Origin: Cyanophora paradoxa
Taxonomy: Eukaryota > Glaucocystophyceae > Cyanophorales > Cyanophoraceae
DNA length: 51,355 bases
Direction: 5' to 3'
Assembly: GCA_004431415.1 (NCBI GenBank)
Contig: QPMI01000538.1
Coordinates: 1-51,355, forward strand
Under the pieces are notes generated by a model. The model had not been told where the DNA came from, did no database searches, and saw nothing but the letters and a program-made list of their open reading frames with translations. The translations under genes were made by a program, and so were the position numbers. Shown here one piece after another: positions 30,432-41,296 of the stretch (its first letter is position 1; each line of letters starts with the position of its first letter).

Positions 30432-30737
30432 TCAAGCCAAAGTGATTAAATTCGATCCAAGGGATTGGTAAACAGTTGAAAGAACTTGCAGGTTGGACGT
30501 CATTGCTTTAATGTTGTTATCACACTCATTGTATTTAGCAACAGGGTCACCATATGCAGCTTGAGCAAGGACATTAACCAAGAGGTTTTTATACTCATTT
30601 ACAACTGGTGAGAGCTTGTTAGTTTGCTGAATCGTTTTTTCCACTGTTTGTAATGCGTTTACAAGGGTGATTGTATCAAAAGAAAGCGCAACAGGCTCAG
30701 TAGAATAGGTGGTTCCACCAAGTGGATAGGTCGCCAT
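30432..30737 (-). CDS. Small hypothetical protein in the fibre cluster
   Basis: The protein has 101 residues. A short beta/turn N-terminus (PLGGTTYSTEPVALSFD) is followed by helical segments with heptad-like spacing (ALQTVEKTIQQTNKLSPVV, YNECDNNIKAMTSNLQVLST). It may be a trimeric or coiled-coil accessory of the fibre. It starts 3 bases after the stop of the large fibre gene, so tight coupling is likely. The family is unknown. Confidence 0.6.
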   Translation of the reverse strand: MATYPLGGTTYSTEPVALSFDTITLVNALQTVEKTIQQTNKLSPVVNEYKNLLVNVLAQAAYGDPVAKYNECDNNIKAMTSNLQVLSTVYQSLGSNLITLA

Positions 30738-30740
30738 TTA

Positions 30741-33700
30741 TTATACTGTGACATTTTTAATTTGGTCTATTTGACTTTGGAGATTTTCACATGTTTGTGT
30801 TAAATATTTGCATTTCTGGGATAATTCCTTTACAGCTTCTATGAGAACTGGAATTAAACCGGTGTATTCGAGAGCTAAGTAGCCATCGTCTTGTTTTGCT
30901 CTCACAACTTCTGGTATTACCTGTTGCACATCTTGCGCAATTAAACCTAATCTTGTTCCATCTTTTTCACTTCCGATTCGTTTAAAACTCACTCCTTCTA
31001 ATTTCTCTATTGCTGAAAGAGCGCCAGTTATCTTTTTAATATCGGTTTTGTATCTTCTATCGCTACCTTGTCCGAGATAGTTTCTAACCCACATGTATCC
31101 ATCATCATTTATAAATGCTACATGTGTATCCCACGTATTTCTAAATTCTACTACTGTTGTTGCATGTCCTCTAATATATGTAGTTGATGCTGAACCGAAA
31201 TATATTCTTGAATAACCTTCACTTGAAGTAATCCAAGTTCCGGTTGCCCAAGTTGTGCGTTCATCTTTACTAAAAACGTTATCCCAACTTATAAAACCAT
31301 TTGCTGGGGCTGTTCTTCCTTTTTCTTTTGTCCATCCAATCATACCAATATGACATCTCCCTTTTCTTGCAACAAATCTTACATAGGAGAATGTATCACA
31401 ATGGAAAGAAGTCCATGTTAAGCCATCATGCCAATCTGAATCGTAATTATTTGAAACGGCTTGGTAGCAATTCACCCTCATAATGTGATGCCACCTCCCA
31501 TTTCGATAGCCTCCAATATCGAAATATCTGCAATTTGTCCAACACATATACTGAACATGACATGTTTTCATATTGGCTGGGACTTCAATTTGCGCCCAAC
31601 CACCATCTGTTTCATCGCCTGAAATGTTACTATAAAATCCATCGACTGGATTTGTGTAGGTTGGTGTCCAACCTGTTGTCCAAGATCCACTAAATGATAA
31701 GCTGTAAGAACCTGTTCCACTCCAAGTATCAAAACCTGTAATGTTTCCTATCGAATTAGTCACATTTGTTAATGTAAGCATAGAAGGTTTACTATAAACA
31801 TTATCCCAGTGGATAAAACCTGTGTGACCACCATAACTGGATCCATTCCATACTTTCATAAAACTAATACCCATAATGTGAACCCTTCCAACTTTTGCAT
31901 AAATCCGAATGCGAATAAAACGATTTCCAAGATGGATTTGAACATTATTTACACCACTATGGTTACCATCTGCTGAGGTGCTATATGGGTTGTAACTGTT
32001 GACAGTTGTAATATAAATACCATTTCCTTGTCGATTAATTCCCCAAATCTCAAACAATCGACAGTTTCCCCAAGGTAAATATGTTAAATATGCTGTTCCT
32101 GTGTGTAAACCATCGGGTATATTGTATTCTATCCAAGCGGAAGAAGTTTGGTCATCAACTTCATTATTAAATGCATACCCACCATAATTATAATATGGAT
32201 CCCATGATGATCCATACCCGAAATTCCAACCAGAAGAATAATTATATGGAGAACTACCTGCAACTGAGGCATCTGCTGTGTGAAACTTTGGAACAGCATT
32301 ACCATTTATTTGGAGATTTGTAGTAGCATTTATAGTGGTTGCTGTAATGGTATTATTGACCCAAAGGTTACCATTGTCATAAGATTTTAATAATGCTGTA
32401 TCTCCTGAGTTTCTAAATTCGATAGAGACACCTTCACCATTCCCATACCCTCGAATATATGTTGTATTCCCACTACCAAACCAAAACCTTGGAATATTAT
32501 CTGTTGATTTGTGCCAGTCCACAGAGTTCACTGTCAATAGATCACCTAAAACGTTAGGGACTTCTGCCTTTGTTGCATAAGTGCCTGCAAAATCAGGTTT
32601 ACTAAATACATTATCCCAAGAGATCATGCCCAATTCATTATCTGTTGCTCTCTGTCTGCTCCAACCAAAAACACCTGTGAGATGAATGCGACCTTTTCGA
32701 CCTTGAACATAAATATATTTGTAGAATTCGCAATTGACAGAGACAAACAAGATTGTATTGTGTGTTCCATCCTGATTAACCTGTTGAATTCCCTGATAGG
32801 CATTAACTCGTTTTAAGAAATGTTGATATCCATTAGTTGTTTGTCCATAGATATCGAAATATCTACAATTATACCAAGGCATATGCTGGATATAAAACGA
32901 TTTCATCCCTGCTGGAATAAGCCATCTCATCCAACAGCCACTGCAATCAGCATCATTCTCTGGTGTGGTGTAGCAACCATTTTGCCCTGTTCTTGATGCC
33001 CATGTAACAGTCCAGTTATCTGGAGATCTGTCTGTCGAAATAACATCTAATTGGTCGAAATCATAACCTTTTGGTATTGTGGTTCCCCCAATTTGTAGAG
33101 TGGTAGCATTCACAGTTCCATTAACAGTTCCACCTGTAAGAGGTAAATAATTCCCAAGAGCTGCTGTCAACTCTGCATCTGTTGCATAGCTATTTAAACT
33201 GGCTGAGGTCAGATATCCTTTATTGTTAAGGTAATCATCTGTCACTACTCCTGAAAGGGTGGTATTGTGTAAGTTTTTGGCTGCCATCCTCTGATTGACT
33301 TCTAAGGCTCCACCTGATGTCGTTTTAACCCAAGCAATCTCGCATTTTCCATGATCATCTGTGGGTTGTCCCGCAACAGGAAGGTAGTTTACAACTTTCT
33401 CCCTTGTGAACACAATTTTAGGTCTTGCTCCATCATATGCGCTTTGATCTGTAACGTTTATTTGAATAGCTGCTGAAAAATCGGCTACTTGTCCTGTTTC
33501 ACCTGGGTGATAATTCGTAACATAGATACTGGGGAAAGTATCATTTACTCCTACATTAAAATCACCATCATAAACTCCATTTACGATTGGATCCCTGGGT
33601 AATCTTACTGCAAGAGTTCCCTCCATTGGAGTGCCTGTTTGACCTGTAAAAGTCCCATTAAGACTGACATAATGATCATTCAAATATAACCTTTCAGGTG

Positions 33701-35362
33701 TATTACTGGATTGGTAAAGTGTGACTCCATTGAAAACATTTCCAATCGCATTCAATTGTGCAAATACTGGTTGTTGATCGATTTCACTCCAAGGGTGTCT
33801 GTGATTGCAGTTGGTGATCTGGGAATAATCATGACTGTGTGGATCAGGTGGAAAAGTTAATGGTGGATTTACGATTTGCTCCCATAAATGCCCATGGGAA
33901 CTGGGAGGGAATGTTAATGGTGGATTTGTTATATGCTCCCATAAATGCTCATGTGCAAAATCTGTTATTTCATCTTTTGTGTGGGTGTGGTTGTCGATCC
34001 AACCTAAAACTACATTGGATGTAGGATGATTTGGTAGATTTGCTGCAATATTCACAGTCAAATAGTCGACTTCTAGATTACTTCCGTAAATATTGCTTGC
34101 CCATAGATTACTGGTGTAAATGTTACTTGTATAAAGGTTACTGGTGAAAATGTTACTTGTGACTGTAAGGTTTGTGTCATTTTTGATCACAAAAAGAGAA
34201 AGAATGTTTGTTAATTCACCTTCATCAATATATCCTTGCTCTTCTAAATAATCCTCTGTGACCACTCTCGAAATAGTCTCATTGTGAATATTCTTTGCAG
34301 CCATCCTCTGATTGGCTTCCAGAACCCCACCATAGTTTGTTTTAATCCATGCAAGCTCTGCCCTTCCATAGTTATCATTTGCAGTTCCCACTATGGGAAT
34401 ATAGGAATATTTATCTCGACTGAAAACTATCATTGGTCTTGATCCATCTAGACTGCTTACATCTGCTACATGAACCTGTATAGCAGAGTTGTAATTTTGG
34501 TAGGTTGCTGGGTCTGTTGGGACTCTGAATGTATCTGTGGGAATGTCAGCCTCCATGTAGCTTGACACAAAGATATTTGGTATGGTTGCTCCTGGTTCAG
34601 GTGGTGGATTATAAGAGCCTGGTAATGTCCTAATATGAAGTGGTCCTCTCATAGCTGAATTCGCAAGTGTCCCATTCACATGAACATAGTGGTGATTCAA
34701 AAAGATCCTTTCAGGGACATTGCAAGTCTGGTAAAGAGAAACCCCCAAGTTATCAAGAGGCTCTACCTTTGCGAATTCTGGTTGGTCATTAATCTCATCC
34801 CAAGTATGTTCATGTTTGCTTGGTGGGAACTCAGTTGGAATCCCATCAATATCACCCCAATCATGCCTGTGGTCTTCTGGTGGGTATTTCTGTGGTTTGC
34901 CTAAGATCTCATCCCAGTCATGATTGTGGTCCTCTGGGGGATACTTTGCAGGTTTATTATTAATTTGTTCATAATCAGGGAAGAACTCCCAGATCTCAGG
35001 TCGAAATCCATCTGGTAACAATTCCTCATGGGGTTCATAAGGTTGCTCATAGTCAACAGCTGGTGGATCATGACCATCTGGTAAATACTCCTCATCAGGT
35101 TCATAGTTCTGTTCATACTCATATTCTTGTGGGTCAAAACCATCTGGGAGTATCTCCTCCTCATTGGGGTCAAACTGATCATACTCATATTCTTGTGGGT
35201 CGAAACCATCTGGTAAATACTCTTCCTCATCTGGAACGAATTGATATTCATCAAGCTCTAATATATCGACTTCAGGAGGTAAATACTGCTCATCTATTTG
35301 CTTTCTGGGTTCAATTATAGGTTTATTGCGAACTTGCTCCCAACTAACAATATGCTGCCAAA
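30741..35362 (-). CDS. Large tail-fibre-like protein with C-terminal S74 chaperone/peptidase
   Basis: The intact part 35021-30741 encodes 1426 residues. The same frame is open up to 35362 but has no ATG there. Its N-terminal part has tandem LPDGFDPQEYEY-type acidic repeats, then modules reading HxHxWDEIxxxPxxFPPxxH. Twice there is a long module with LYQ..N.PER.FLN.HYV..NGT and PMIVFSRDKYSY / PKIVFTREKVVNY. Three related blocks with CRYFDI follow. The final 111 residues are a Peptidase_S74 domain: SDRRYKTDIKKI holds the catalytic Ser (about residue 1320) and Lys, then LGLIAQDVQQVIPEVV, and a C-terminal coiled coil. These domains help fibres trimerise and then cut themselves off. The gene is very probably the continuation of 35315-36250 after a one-base break. 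Confidence 0.85.
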
Positions 35363-36250
35363 GGCTACATCTTCAGTTGCTGTGTATTCTCTTCCAGGCT
35401 GTTTCTTTGGTGTTAAATCGGGAGGTCCATTTGGAAATGGAATAGGGAATGGAACTGTTGGTCCATTGGGACCATAATGCTCAATTATTTCCCTTAGAGT
35501 TTTCTCACTCACAAGTTTCTCCCCATTTGCATACACATTGCTGCCATGGATATTTCGCCATTGCCTGGTTCTAATTCCAAGGTCTTTCACATTGCTATAC
35601 AAAGGCAAAAGGTGCCTATCCATTTCGACTAAATCAGGATGTAAATGGATTGCTACTGGTTGACTGGGGCTACTGTTGATTGTAATTGATGGCTTTTTTT
35701 GATGGACATCTTTTGGAGTAAAAAACCCAAAAGGCTCATTCCTCGCAAAGTCATATGTAATATCCTTGGGGTATACATCATTTGTGTAGGAGACCTGATT
35801 TGTGTTGGCAATGGGACCCACTTGCAATACTTGGGGGACCTCAGCTTTTGCAGTGCTGCCCTCATTGTAAATTCGCAAAGCTGTGTTCTGTTTGCCCTGC
35901 TCATCTTGAACATTGAAAATCAATCGACCACTATCGAACCTGGAAGGTATATCTGGGTGAGTGCCACTGGTTTTTAGTTTCCTAGGTCTCCTTCTTGTTG
36001 CTTTGATCTCTGCTACTTGGTTTGCTTTCACATTACCCAAACTAAAGGCTACACTGACATCCTCTTTATCTGGATCGGTTTGATTCACAGATAAAGCATG
36101 CTCCCTTGATTGAGTCTTTGATGAATTATCAGAGCTGTGGTCAATTGAAACTGAACCCTTTACTTTAATATTATCAAAGTTCACATGCTTGGTGCTGCTT
36201 GCATTATCATCTTGAATGGTTTCTAGATTTGGTGGGTAATTGAAGCTCAT
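35315..36250 (-). CDS. N-terminal part of the fibre protein (separate frame)
   Basis: This frame of 311 residues starts MSFNYPPNLETIQ at 36250. It has a polar N-terminus and a segment VQVGPIANTNQVSYTNDVY. It also has a motif typical of tail-fibre shafts, LGIRTRQWRNIHGSNVYANG, at about residues 220-245, where phage fibres read DLG..W..I....... It ends at 35315, but the -1 frame is open from 35362 onward with WQHIVSWEQVRNKP, which fits the HxxxW..I...P modules of the next frame. Together they would make a protein of about 1830 residues. No canonical slippery heptamer was found in the overlap, so a lost base is preferred to programmed frameshifting. Confidence 0.72.
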   Translation of the reverse strand: MSFNYPPNLETIQDDNASSTKHVNFDNIKVKGSVSIDHSSDNSSKTQSREHALSVNQTDPDKEDVSVAFSLGNVKANQVAEIKATRRRPRKLKTSGTHPDIPSRFDSGRLIFNVQDEQGKQNTALRIYNEGSTAKAEVPQVLQVGPIANTNQVSYTNDVYPKDITYDFARNEPFGFFTPKDVHQKKPSITINSSPSQPVAIHLHPDLVEMDRHLLPLYSNVKDLGIRTRQWRNIHGSNVYANGEKLVSEKTLREIIEHYGPNGPTVPFPIPFPNGPPDLTPKKQPGREYTATEDVAFGSILLVGSKFAINL

Positions 36251-36293
36251 GGCTTTTACTATATGGATTTATAAAATTCCTGATAAGTAAAAG
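36251..36293. promoter_or_regulatory. Short divergent promoter region
   Basis: The 43 bases between two divergent genes contain TATATGGATTTATAAAA, read as TATA-like in both directions, and AAGTAAAAG immediately before the plus-strand ATG. A late-promoter role is inferred. Confidence 0.45.
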
Positions 36294-37850
36294 ATGCCTC
36301 TCAAAGTAGTTCTCAGTTTGTCAGGGGGAGGTGCAAGGGGCATTATCATAACCAGGCTGCTCAAAGAAATCGAAAATCGAACTGGCAGGAGAATAATCGA
36401 TCTTGTGGATCTTGTGAGTGGAACTTCCACTGGTGGGATCATTGCTATTGGGTTAAACATCAGGCATCCTGATAAACCAGGTGAACCTAAACTGACAGCA
36501 AACGATTTACACAATATTTACCTAACTCAACTGCCCTTGATTTTCGCAAATCCTCGAAATATAATCGAAAATGCCCTATTTAACACAAAGTATGATGTGG
36601 GACCCTTGGAGACTGCAATCAATTCAGTTACTGGTGAATCACTAATACAGGATTCCCTTAAGGACATTGTGATCACATCCTTTGATACTCAGAATATGAA
36701 ACCAATATTTATCACAAATGACAACAATTACAACTTTATGCCTTGTAAGATTGCTGCTAGGGCTACTTCTGCTGCTCCTACATATTTCTCTCCTGTAAGC
36801 ATTGTTGATTTCAATAGGGGAGTATATGTCTGTCTCATTGATGGTGCCATTTCGGGAAACAATAATCCCAGTGTGTGTGGTTACAGCCATGCAAAGAAGA
36901 TTTACAGTGATGATGATGACATTATAGTAATAAGCATCTCTTGTGGAGAGGTGGACCCACATTTAGAGTCTGATTATGTGGGTTATGCTTATGAGACTGT
37001 AAACAGCTGGGGCATTCTCTCATGGATTGCCTCAACAGATGGAAGCCCATTGATTAACATGCTCATGGCTGCAAGTGAGCTATCTGCCCTTGATAAGATG
37101 GAGGAGTTGTTACCCTACAACTATGATCAGGATTATGGGAGATACTATAGGTTATCAGTCCCTCTTCCAAATCATATAGTAAGCTCCCTGGATGACACAT
37201 CTAAGATCCCAGACATGCTTGCATTCACTGAAACATACATTGCAGCAAACAATGATATGATTAATAAGCTTTGCAGCCTACTAGTAGCAAACTATGAACT
37301 AAAGAACCCTACAAAGGCTTACATTTCATCCACTCTCACTACATCACCTCCTTTGGATGCCAATTGGTATCAGCTTGCAGATGATGCCTTTACTGCCTCA
37401 TCCTCTGTGACAGGTAAAGAGCCTTTCATGGCTAGACCTTCAGCATTTGGCTGGGAAGCTGGAGCCTATGCTCCTGAACAGATATGGGAAACCCCCACTG
37501 AATACCTTCAAGTTGCTTTTCCATATACTTTTGAACTCTCCTCTGTGATTGCCTATGGATCAGGGGACACCAATGCTTTTATTAAGACTTTCAATGTGGC
37601 AACATCCACTGATGGGATCAACTGGTCTTTTATTCGATCAGATGGGCAAAACAAAATATATGTCTGTGAGAACATTAACAATGCTCACAACTCTGGTGAT
37701 GTGGCTCTATTGAGTGGGTTCCCTCTCAGCATCAAGGATGCTTTTTACATAGGTTATTCTCTGAGAATAAGATATATTCGCATTTATCCCCTTGTGTATG
37801 TGAATGCTCCCACAATGAGAGTTGACTTTACAGGTGCCTTTATTCGATAA
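36294..37850 (+). CDS. Patatin-like phospholipase fused to an F5/8-type C (discoidin) domain
   Basis: The protein has 518 residues. The patatin domain is complete. The oxyanion loop GGGARG lies at 11-16, the nucleophile elbow GTSTG at 43-47 (Ser45), the block AARATSAAPTYF near 154-165, and the DGA dyad Asp at 183. Such enzymes hydrolyse acyl chains from phospholipids. From about residue 365 a second domain resembles discoidin/F5-8C folds: EYLQVAFPYTFELSSVIAYG, then FNVATSTDGINWSF, then RIRYIRIYPLVYVNAPTMRV. These domains commonly bind glycans or lipid head groups. No signal peptide or membrane helix is present. The enzyme could open host membranes during entry or exit, but this is inferred. 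Its 3' end overlaps the convergent gene 37840-38772 by 11 bases. Confidence 0.87.
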   Translation: MPLKVVLSLSGGGARGIIITRLLKEIENRTGRRIIDLVDLVSGTSTGGIIAIGLNIRHPDKPGEPKLTANDLHNIYLTQLPLIFANPRNIIENALFNTKYDVGPLETAINSVTGESLIQDSLKDIVITSFDTQNMKPIFITNDNNYNFMPCKIAARATSAAPTYFSPVSIVDFNRGVYVCLIDGAISGNNNPSVCGYSHAKKIYSDDDDIIVISISCGEVDPHLESDYVGYAYETVNSWGILSWIASTDGSPLINMLMAASELSALDKMEELLPYNYDQDYGRYYRLSVPLPNHIVSSLDDTSKIPDMLAFTETYIAANNDMINKLCSLLVANYELKNPTKAYISSTLTTSPPLDANWYQLADDAFTASSSVTGKEPFMARPSAFGWEAGAYAPEQIWETPTEYLQVAFPYTFELSSVIAYGSGDTNAFIKTFNVATSTDGINWSFIRSDGQNKIYVCENINNAHNSGDVALLSGFPLSIKDAFYIGYSLRIRYIRIYPLVYVNAPTMRVDFTGAFIR

Positions 37851-38772
37851 ACTCCAACTGAAAAGAATTATCGATTCCATTCATATCAATCAGTTCACCA
37901 AAGTAATCTTTAAACTCCACAGTGAGTTCCCTTATCACCAGGTTTCTGTCATTGATTTGAATAAATTCTGCATGTTCACCACTATGGTAAACATAGCCCC
38001 CTATATCTTTACTCAATTGCAATCTAAGGATAGCTCCCTGGTTTTGTGGTTGCGATTTTGGAATTATATTGTGTCTGCTGGCAAAGGGGGACAGCTCTTT
38101 AATATGCATGTACAGATACTGCTCAGCATTCATATCAGACATCTTCCTGCTGTCAAAATAATATTGCAAGGGCTTAGAGGAGAGTCTGGGTCCTGAGAAG
38201 GTGATTCCCCATGCTGGGTGATCAGGTGTAATAGGTTTGCCATCATACTTTAAAAGGTTCTCAGGTCGATAGGGAGATCCACCAACAGGAGGAGTGCTAT
38301 AATACCCAGTGGTGTATTCAGTAGAACTTACACCCAAAAGCTTTCCTATTCTCTGGTTGCTTGCAATAAAACGAAACTCATGGTTACTGTAAAACTCCAC
38401 TTTATAGGTTGTTGGGTTGTAGAATATCTTGAACTCAAAAGCTACTGTTTTGCCTGCAATAGTTTGGAAGCTTGAATAGTTCAGCCCATAATTATAAGGG
38501 TGTGTGACCCCAAAATGACCCTGATTGATGTAGCCACTGGGAAGGGGATACACTTGTTGTGTGATCACTTGGTTATATGAACCATCTTGGTAATTAAACT
38601 GAACTGTTAGATGATCAGTTCCCACACTGTTATAGATACTGTTTGGAATCTCTGCATAGAGAACCCTACATTCCCTTGGTCTCTCTACTGGAGTTGTGAG
38701 GGTGACCCTGTAAGAGTTTTCATTTTGTCCTTGGCTTCTATCCCTGCTATCAATATTAACGAGCCGGTTCAT
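37840..38772 (-). CDS. Penton-like minor capsid protein 1
   Basis: The 310-residue protein starts MNRLVNIDSRDR. It has VLYAEIPNSIYNSVG at about 38-52 and LYMHIKELSPF at about 220, and ends with ELTVEFKDYFGELIDMNGIDNSFQLEF. The order 'I.SRDR', 'R..EIPNSIYN', '..V.F.D..G..ID..G....F.LEF' is characteristic of putative penton/minor capsid proteins in polinton-like viruses and relatives. These proteins form the vertices of the capsid. The start codon is fixed by the 29-base divergent spacer with the second penton-like gene. The frame is intact. Identification is by pattern, not by structure. Confidence 0.7.
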   Translation of the reverse strand: MNRLVNIDSRDRSQGQNENSYRVTLTTPVERPRECRVLYAEIPNSIYNSVGTDHLTVQFNYQDGSYNQVITQQVYPLPSGYINQGHFGVTHPYNYGLNYSSFQTIAGKTVAFEFKIFYNPTTYKVEFYSNHEFRFIASNQRIGKLLGVSSTEYTTGYYSTPPVGGSPYRPENLLKYDGKPITPDHPAWGITFSGPRLSSKPLQYYFDSRKMSDMNAEQYLYMHIKELSPFASRHNIIPKSQPQNQGAILRLQLSKDIGGYVYHSGEHAEFIQINDRNLVIRELTVEFKDYFGELIDMNGIDNSFQLEFIE

Positions 38773-38801
38773 TTTAATATATAAATATAGATAAAAGAAG
38801 A
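38773..38801. promoter_or_regulatory. 29-bp divergent promoter between the two penton-like genes
   Basis: TTTTAATATATAAATATAGATAAAAGAAG separates two opposite ATGs. It contains overlapping TATA-like words, and an AGATAAAAG word that recurs in similar form before other capsid genes (AAAGATATACA before the ATPase, AAAGATACA before 42108). Confidence 0.45.
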
Positions 38802-39811
38802 ATGCCTGTGGATTACATCGAGGTTAGCTCATTTAATACAATCTCTGGTGATGGTCCCACATCAAGCTTTGTGGCTAGACTCCCAGTAGTTATGAGAATG
38901 TGAGGGCTGTGAGACTGGTCTCAGCCGAATTTTATAACAGTATCCCTATGGTGAGTGGTGAAACCAAAGCAGGAGATGTGACAGTTGACAATGCATTTAG
39001 CATTTATTATTCTGAACAAACTCCTGGAGCTGGAAGCTCAGGAATTCCAACAGTTCGCCCAGCTGCTGACTATGAACAATGGAAACAATTCATTATAAGT
39101 CGAAACACCCCCATCCAAAGCCACCAGCAACTGGTGAATGTAATTAACTCTAAATTCGAAGGCAGAAATCCCCAACCATCCATTCGCTGCAAATGGGATG
39201 AATCACTGAAACGAATTATATTCCACTCAGCAGTACCATTTTACTTGGCTTTCTCAGTAGCTGTGAACCCAAGCCAACAAACAATCCAAAAGCTGTTGAG
39301 TTCAGCTAGACTGCTGGGTCTTGATCCTGGAAGATATGGTAACTCCCCAATCCAATCACAGGTCTATGATGCTCTCACTGATGGAATCTTTACTGGTGGT
39401 CGCGTGAATGGCATTATATCTTCTTTTGAGCCTGAGAAGACCAGGGACAGTGTTTTGTTTGTGAGAGTAAAGGAGCTGGGTGATCTGGTGCAATGTGGGG
39501 ATGGTCTTCTGACTGGTTACTTTCACAAAATAGTGGTCCCTGATAAAGACTATGGTGAGCATGTTGTTTACAATTCAACAGAAGCTCACCCACTTTACAA
39601 ATACTATAATAAAAAGGTTGGATTATCCACTTTCTCGGTTGATATTGTAAATGCTATTAATGAACCAATTGATTTTGAGGGTCAACCTGTTCATCTTACC
39701 TTTGAAATTCGCTATGGTGATGAGCCAGCTGGGGACCCAGTTTATGAATACTTCAAGATGCGAATGTCACAGCTTCACCCTTCCTATCCAGTTATTACAA
39801 ACTTCGCATAA
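38802..39811 (+). CDS. Penton-like minor capsid protein 2, one frame break
   Basis: The product of about 336 residues starts MPVDYIEVSSFNTISG. At about 38885 the frame shifts: one missing C in a CCC run restores ..ARLPSSYENVRAVRLVSAEF, and the remaining 303-residue frame is open to 39811. The restored stretch matches the 'R.V.L..AEF.NSIP' block of penton-like proteins, parallel to VLYAEIPNSIYN in the neighbour. The C-terminal FSVDIVNAINEPIDFEGQPVHLTFEI mirrors the neighbour's end. It is probably a diverged paralogue forming another capsid part, a spike base or a second vertex type. It is divergently arranged with protein 1 and directly upstream of the major capsid gene. Confidence 0.65.
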
Positions 39812-39864
39812 ATTAAGGATCATTGGTAGATTTTTTATGTTGCAGTATAATAAAAGAGAATATA

Positions 39865-41231
39865 ATGGATATCACTTCCACTCTTCAAAGACTTTCGCTG
39901 AAAGAAGCCCTAACAACCCCAGAAGAGGCGAAAGCCTTTTTCCTGGATAACTCCCTTATGCTTGGTCTCGAATCCAAATCTAAGCCAGTTCTAGTTGTTG
40001 TGAATCCCAGCAATACTTTTGAGAATAATGTTGGAAATCGCATTTCCTTCAAGCTACCTCGCTACAATTTCTGTGGAAAACTCGAACTTGCTTTCGACCT
40101 TCCAGCCATCACTTTTGGTGGTGAAGATCTTGTTCGAAATGGATACACTCGCCCTGTTGGTGCTTTAGTTCAGCGACTTGAAATTACCTATGGATCTTAC
40201 ACCTACCATATTCCATCTGATTTCCTTGCTCATTTCCCCCTGGTCTATTATTCGGAGGATCAACTAGCTAAAAAGAAACGCTCAATGGGCATGGTTCATG
40301 GTATCCCTGCTCATGGAACCAACCGACTTGGTGGCTCATTCTTTGTTGAAATCCAGTGCCTTGGCTCAATCACTACCTTCCCCTTGGTGCTTTATCTGGT
40401 GAAATGGTTGTTACTGTTTGGTTTAAGGATGCTGATAAGGGTTATGTTGAGACTTCCTATGGTGGTCGCTCTCTTCCTGTTGTTGGTGGGACAGCTGCTG
40501 ATAAGACAGAAGATGATGGTCTTGGTGATACTGCTAATGCTACACTTGCCCATGTTGGTCAAAATATCACAACTTTCAGCCTTGGTGCAACAACCCCTGG
40601 TATTACAATTACCTCTCCTCGCCTTTACATGCATGCTGTTAATGTTTCTGATGAGCTTTTCGCTACTGTAATTGAAAAGGTTAAGACTACTGGCATGGCT
40701 ATTCCTGCTCTAGACATTGGGTTTGTTGATGCTAGTGCTTTCCCTGCCAAGGGCAATGCCCAACCCAATCGAATTAACCTCTCTCAAATATCAGGTCTTG
40801 TATATGCTCTGCTTGTTTCAGTTCGTGATAATGCAACTGTTGACAAAGCCAATGGCTCCCACAGTGTTCTTAAGACCTATGCCAACTCCAAAGATATTAC
40901 TTTCACTGTTGAAATTAATGGACAACGACTTTATGCCACTGAGCCAATTCCACTGCTCAAAGGTGCTGAGCTAATTGCTGATGCCTTCAAATGCTCTAAC
41001 ATGGATAAGGTTGCTGATCGCTATGTCCTTTCGGGTATGAGTTTCTGCATTGATGGAGAGAAGGCAATTCGAAATATTGCCCAGTCTGGTTATGTTGATT
41101 TAACAAATTCCTCCTCTTCATTCCTCACCCTGTACATGCCTTCAGATAAGGTAATCGATGTTAATGTTCGCGCTCTCATGCATTCCTATATAATTTTGGA
41201 CAAAGATGGTCTCCGAAGAATTAATTTATAG
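39865..41231 (+). CDS. MCP: Double-jelly-roll major capsid protein, one frame break
   Basis: The ATG at 39865 gives MDITSTLQRLSLKEAL; the total is about 455 residues. The first jelly roll contains NNVGNRISFKLPRYNFCGKL, VGALVQRLEITYGS and FPLVYYSEDQL. After a one-base loss near 40355 (CC for CCC) the frame continues VPWLNHYLPLGALSGEMVV. This is the counterpart of the conserved LPWFW..LPL.AL...EV block of related capsids. The second jelly roll follows, ending ..HSYIILDKDGLRRINL. It forms the hexameric capsomers of the icosahedral shell. The position between the penton-like gene and the packaging ATPase is the classical morphogenesis order. The two frames overlap (39865-40671 and 40356-41231), and the second has no ATG, so this is one gene. 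Confidence 0.83.
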
Positions 41232-41296
41232 ATTGTTACGATATTCAGTCTCTCTGCATTATTTTTATCTGTATTTATTTAGAAAGATATACAACA

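Noticed and set aside
35315-35362. Programmed -1 ribosomal frameshift joining the two fibre frames
   Set aside because: No X XXY YYZ slippery heptamer in the correct phase was found in the overlap, and similar one-base losses occur throughout the window, so a missing base is simpler.
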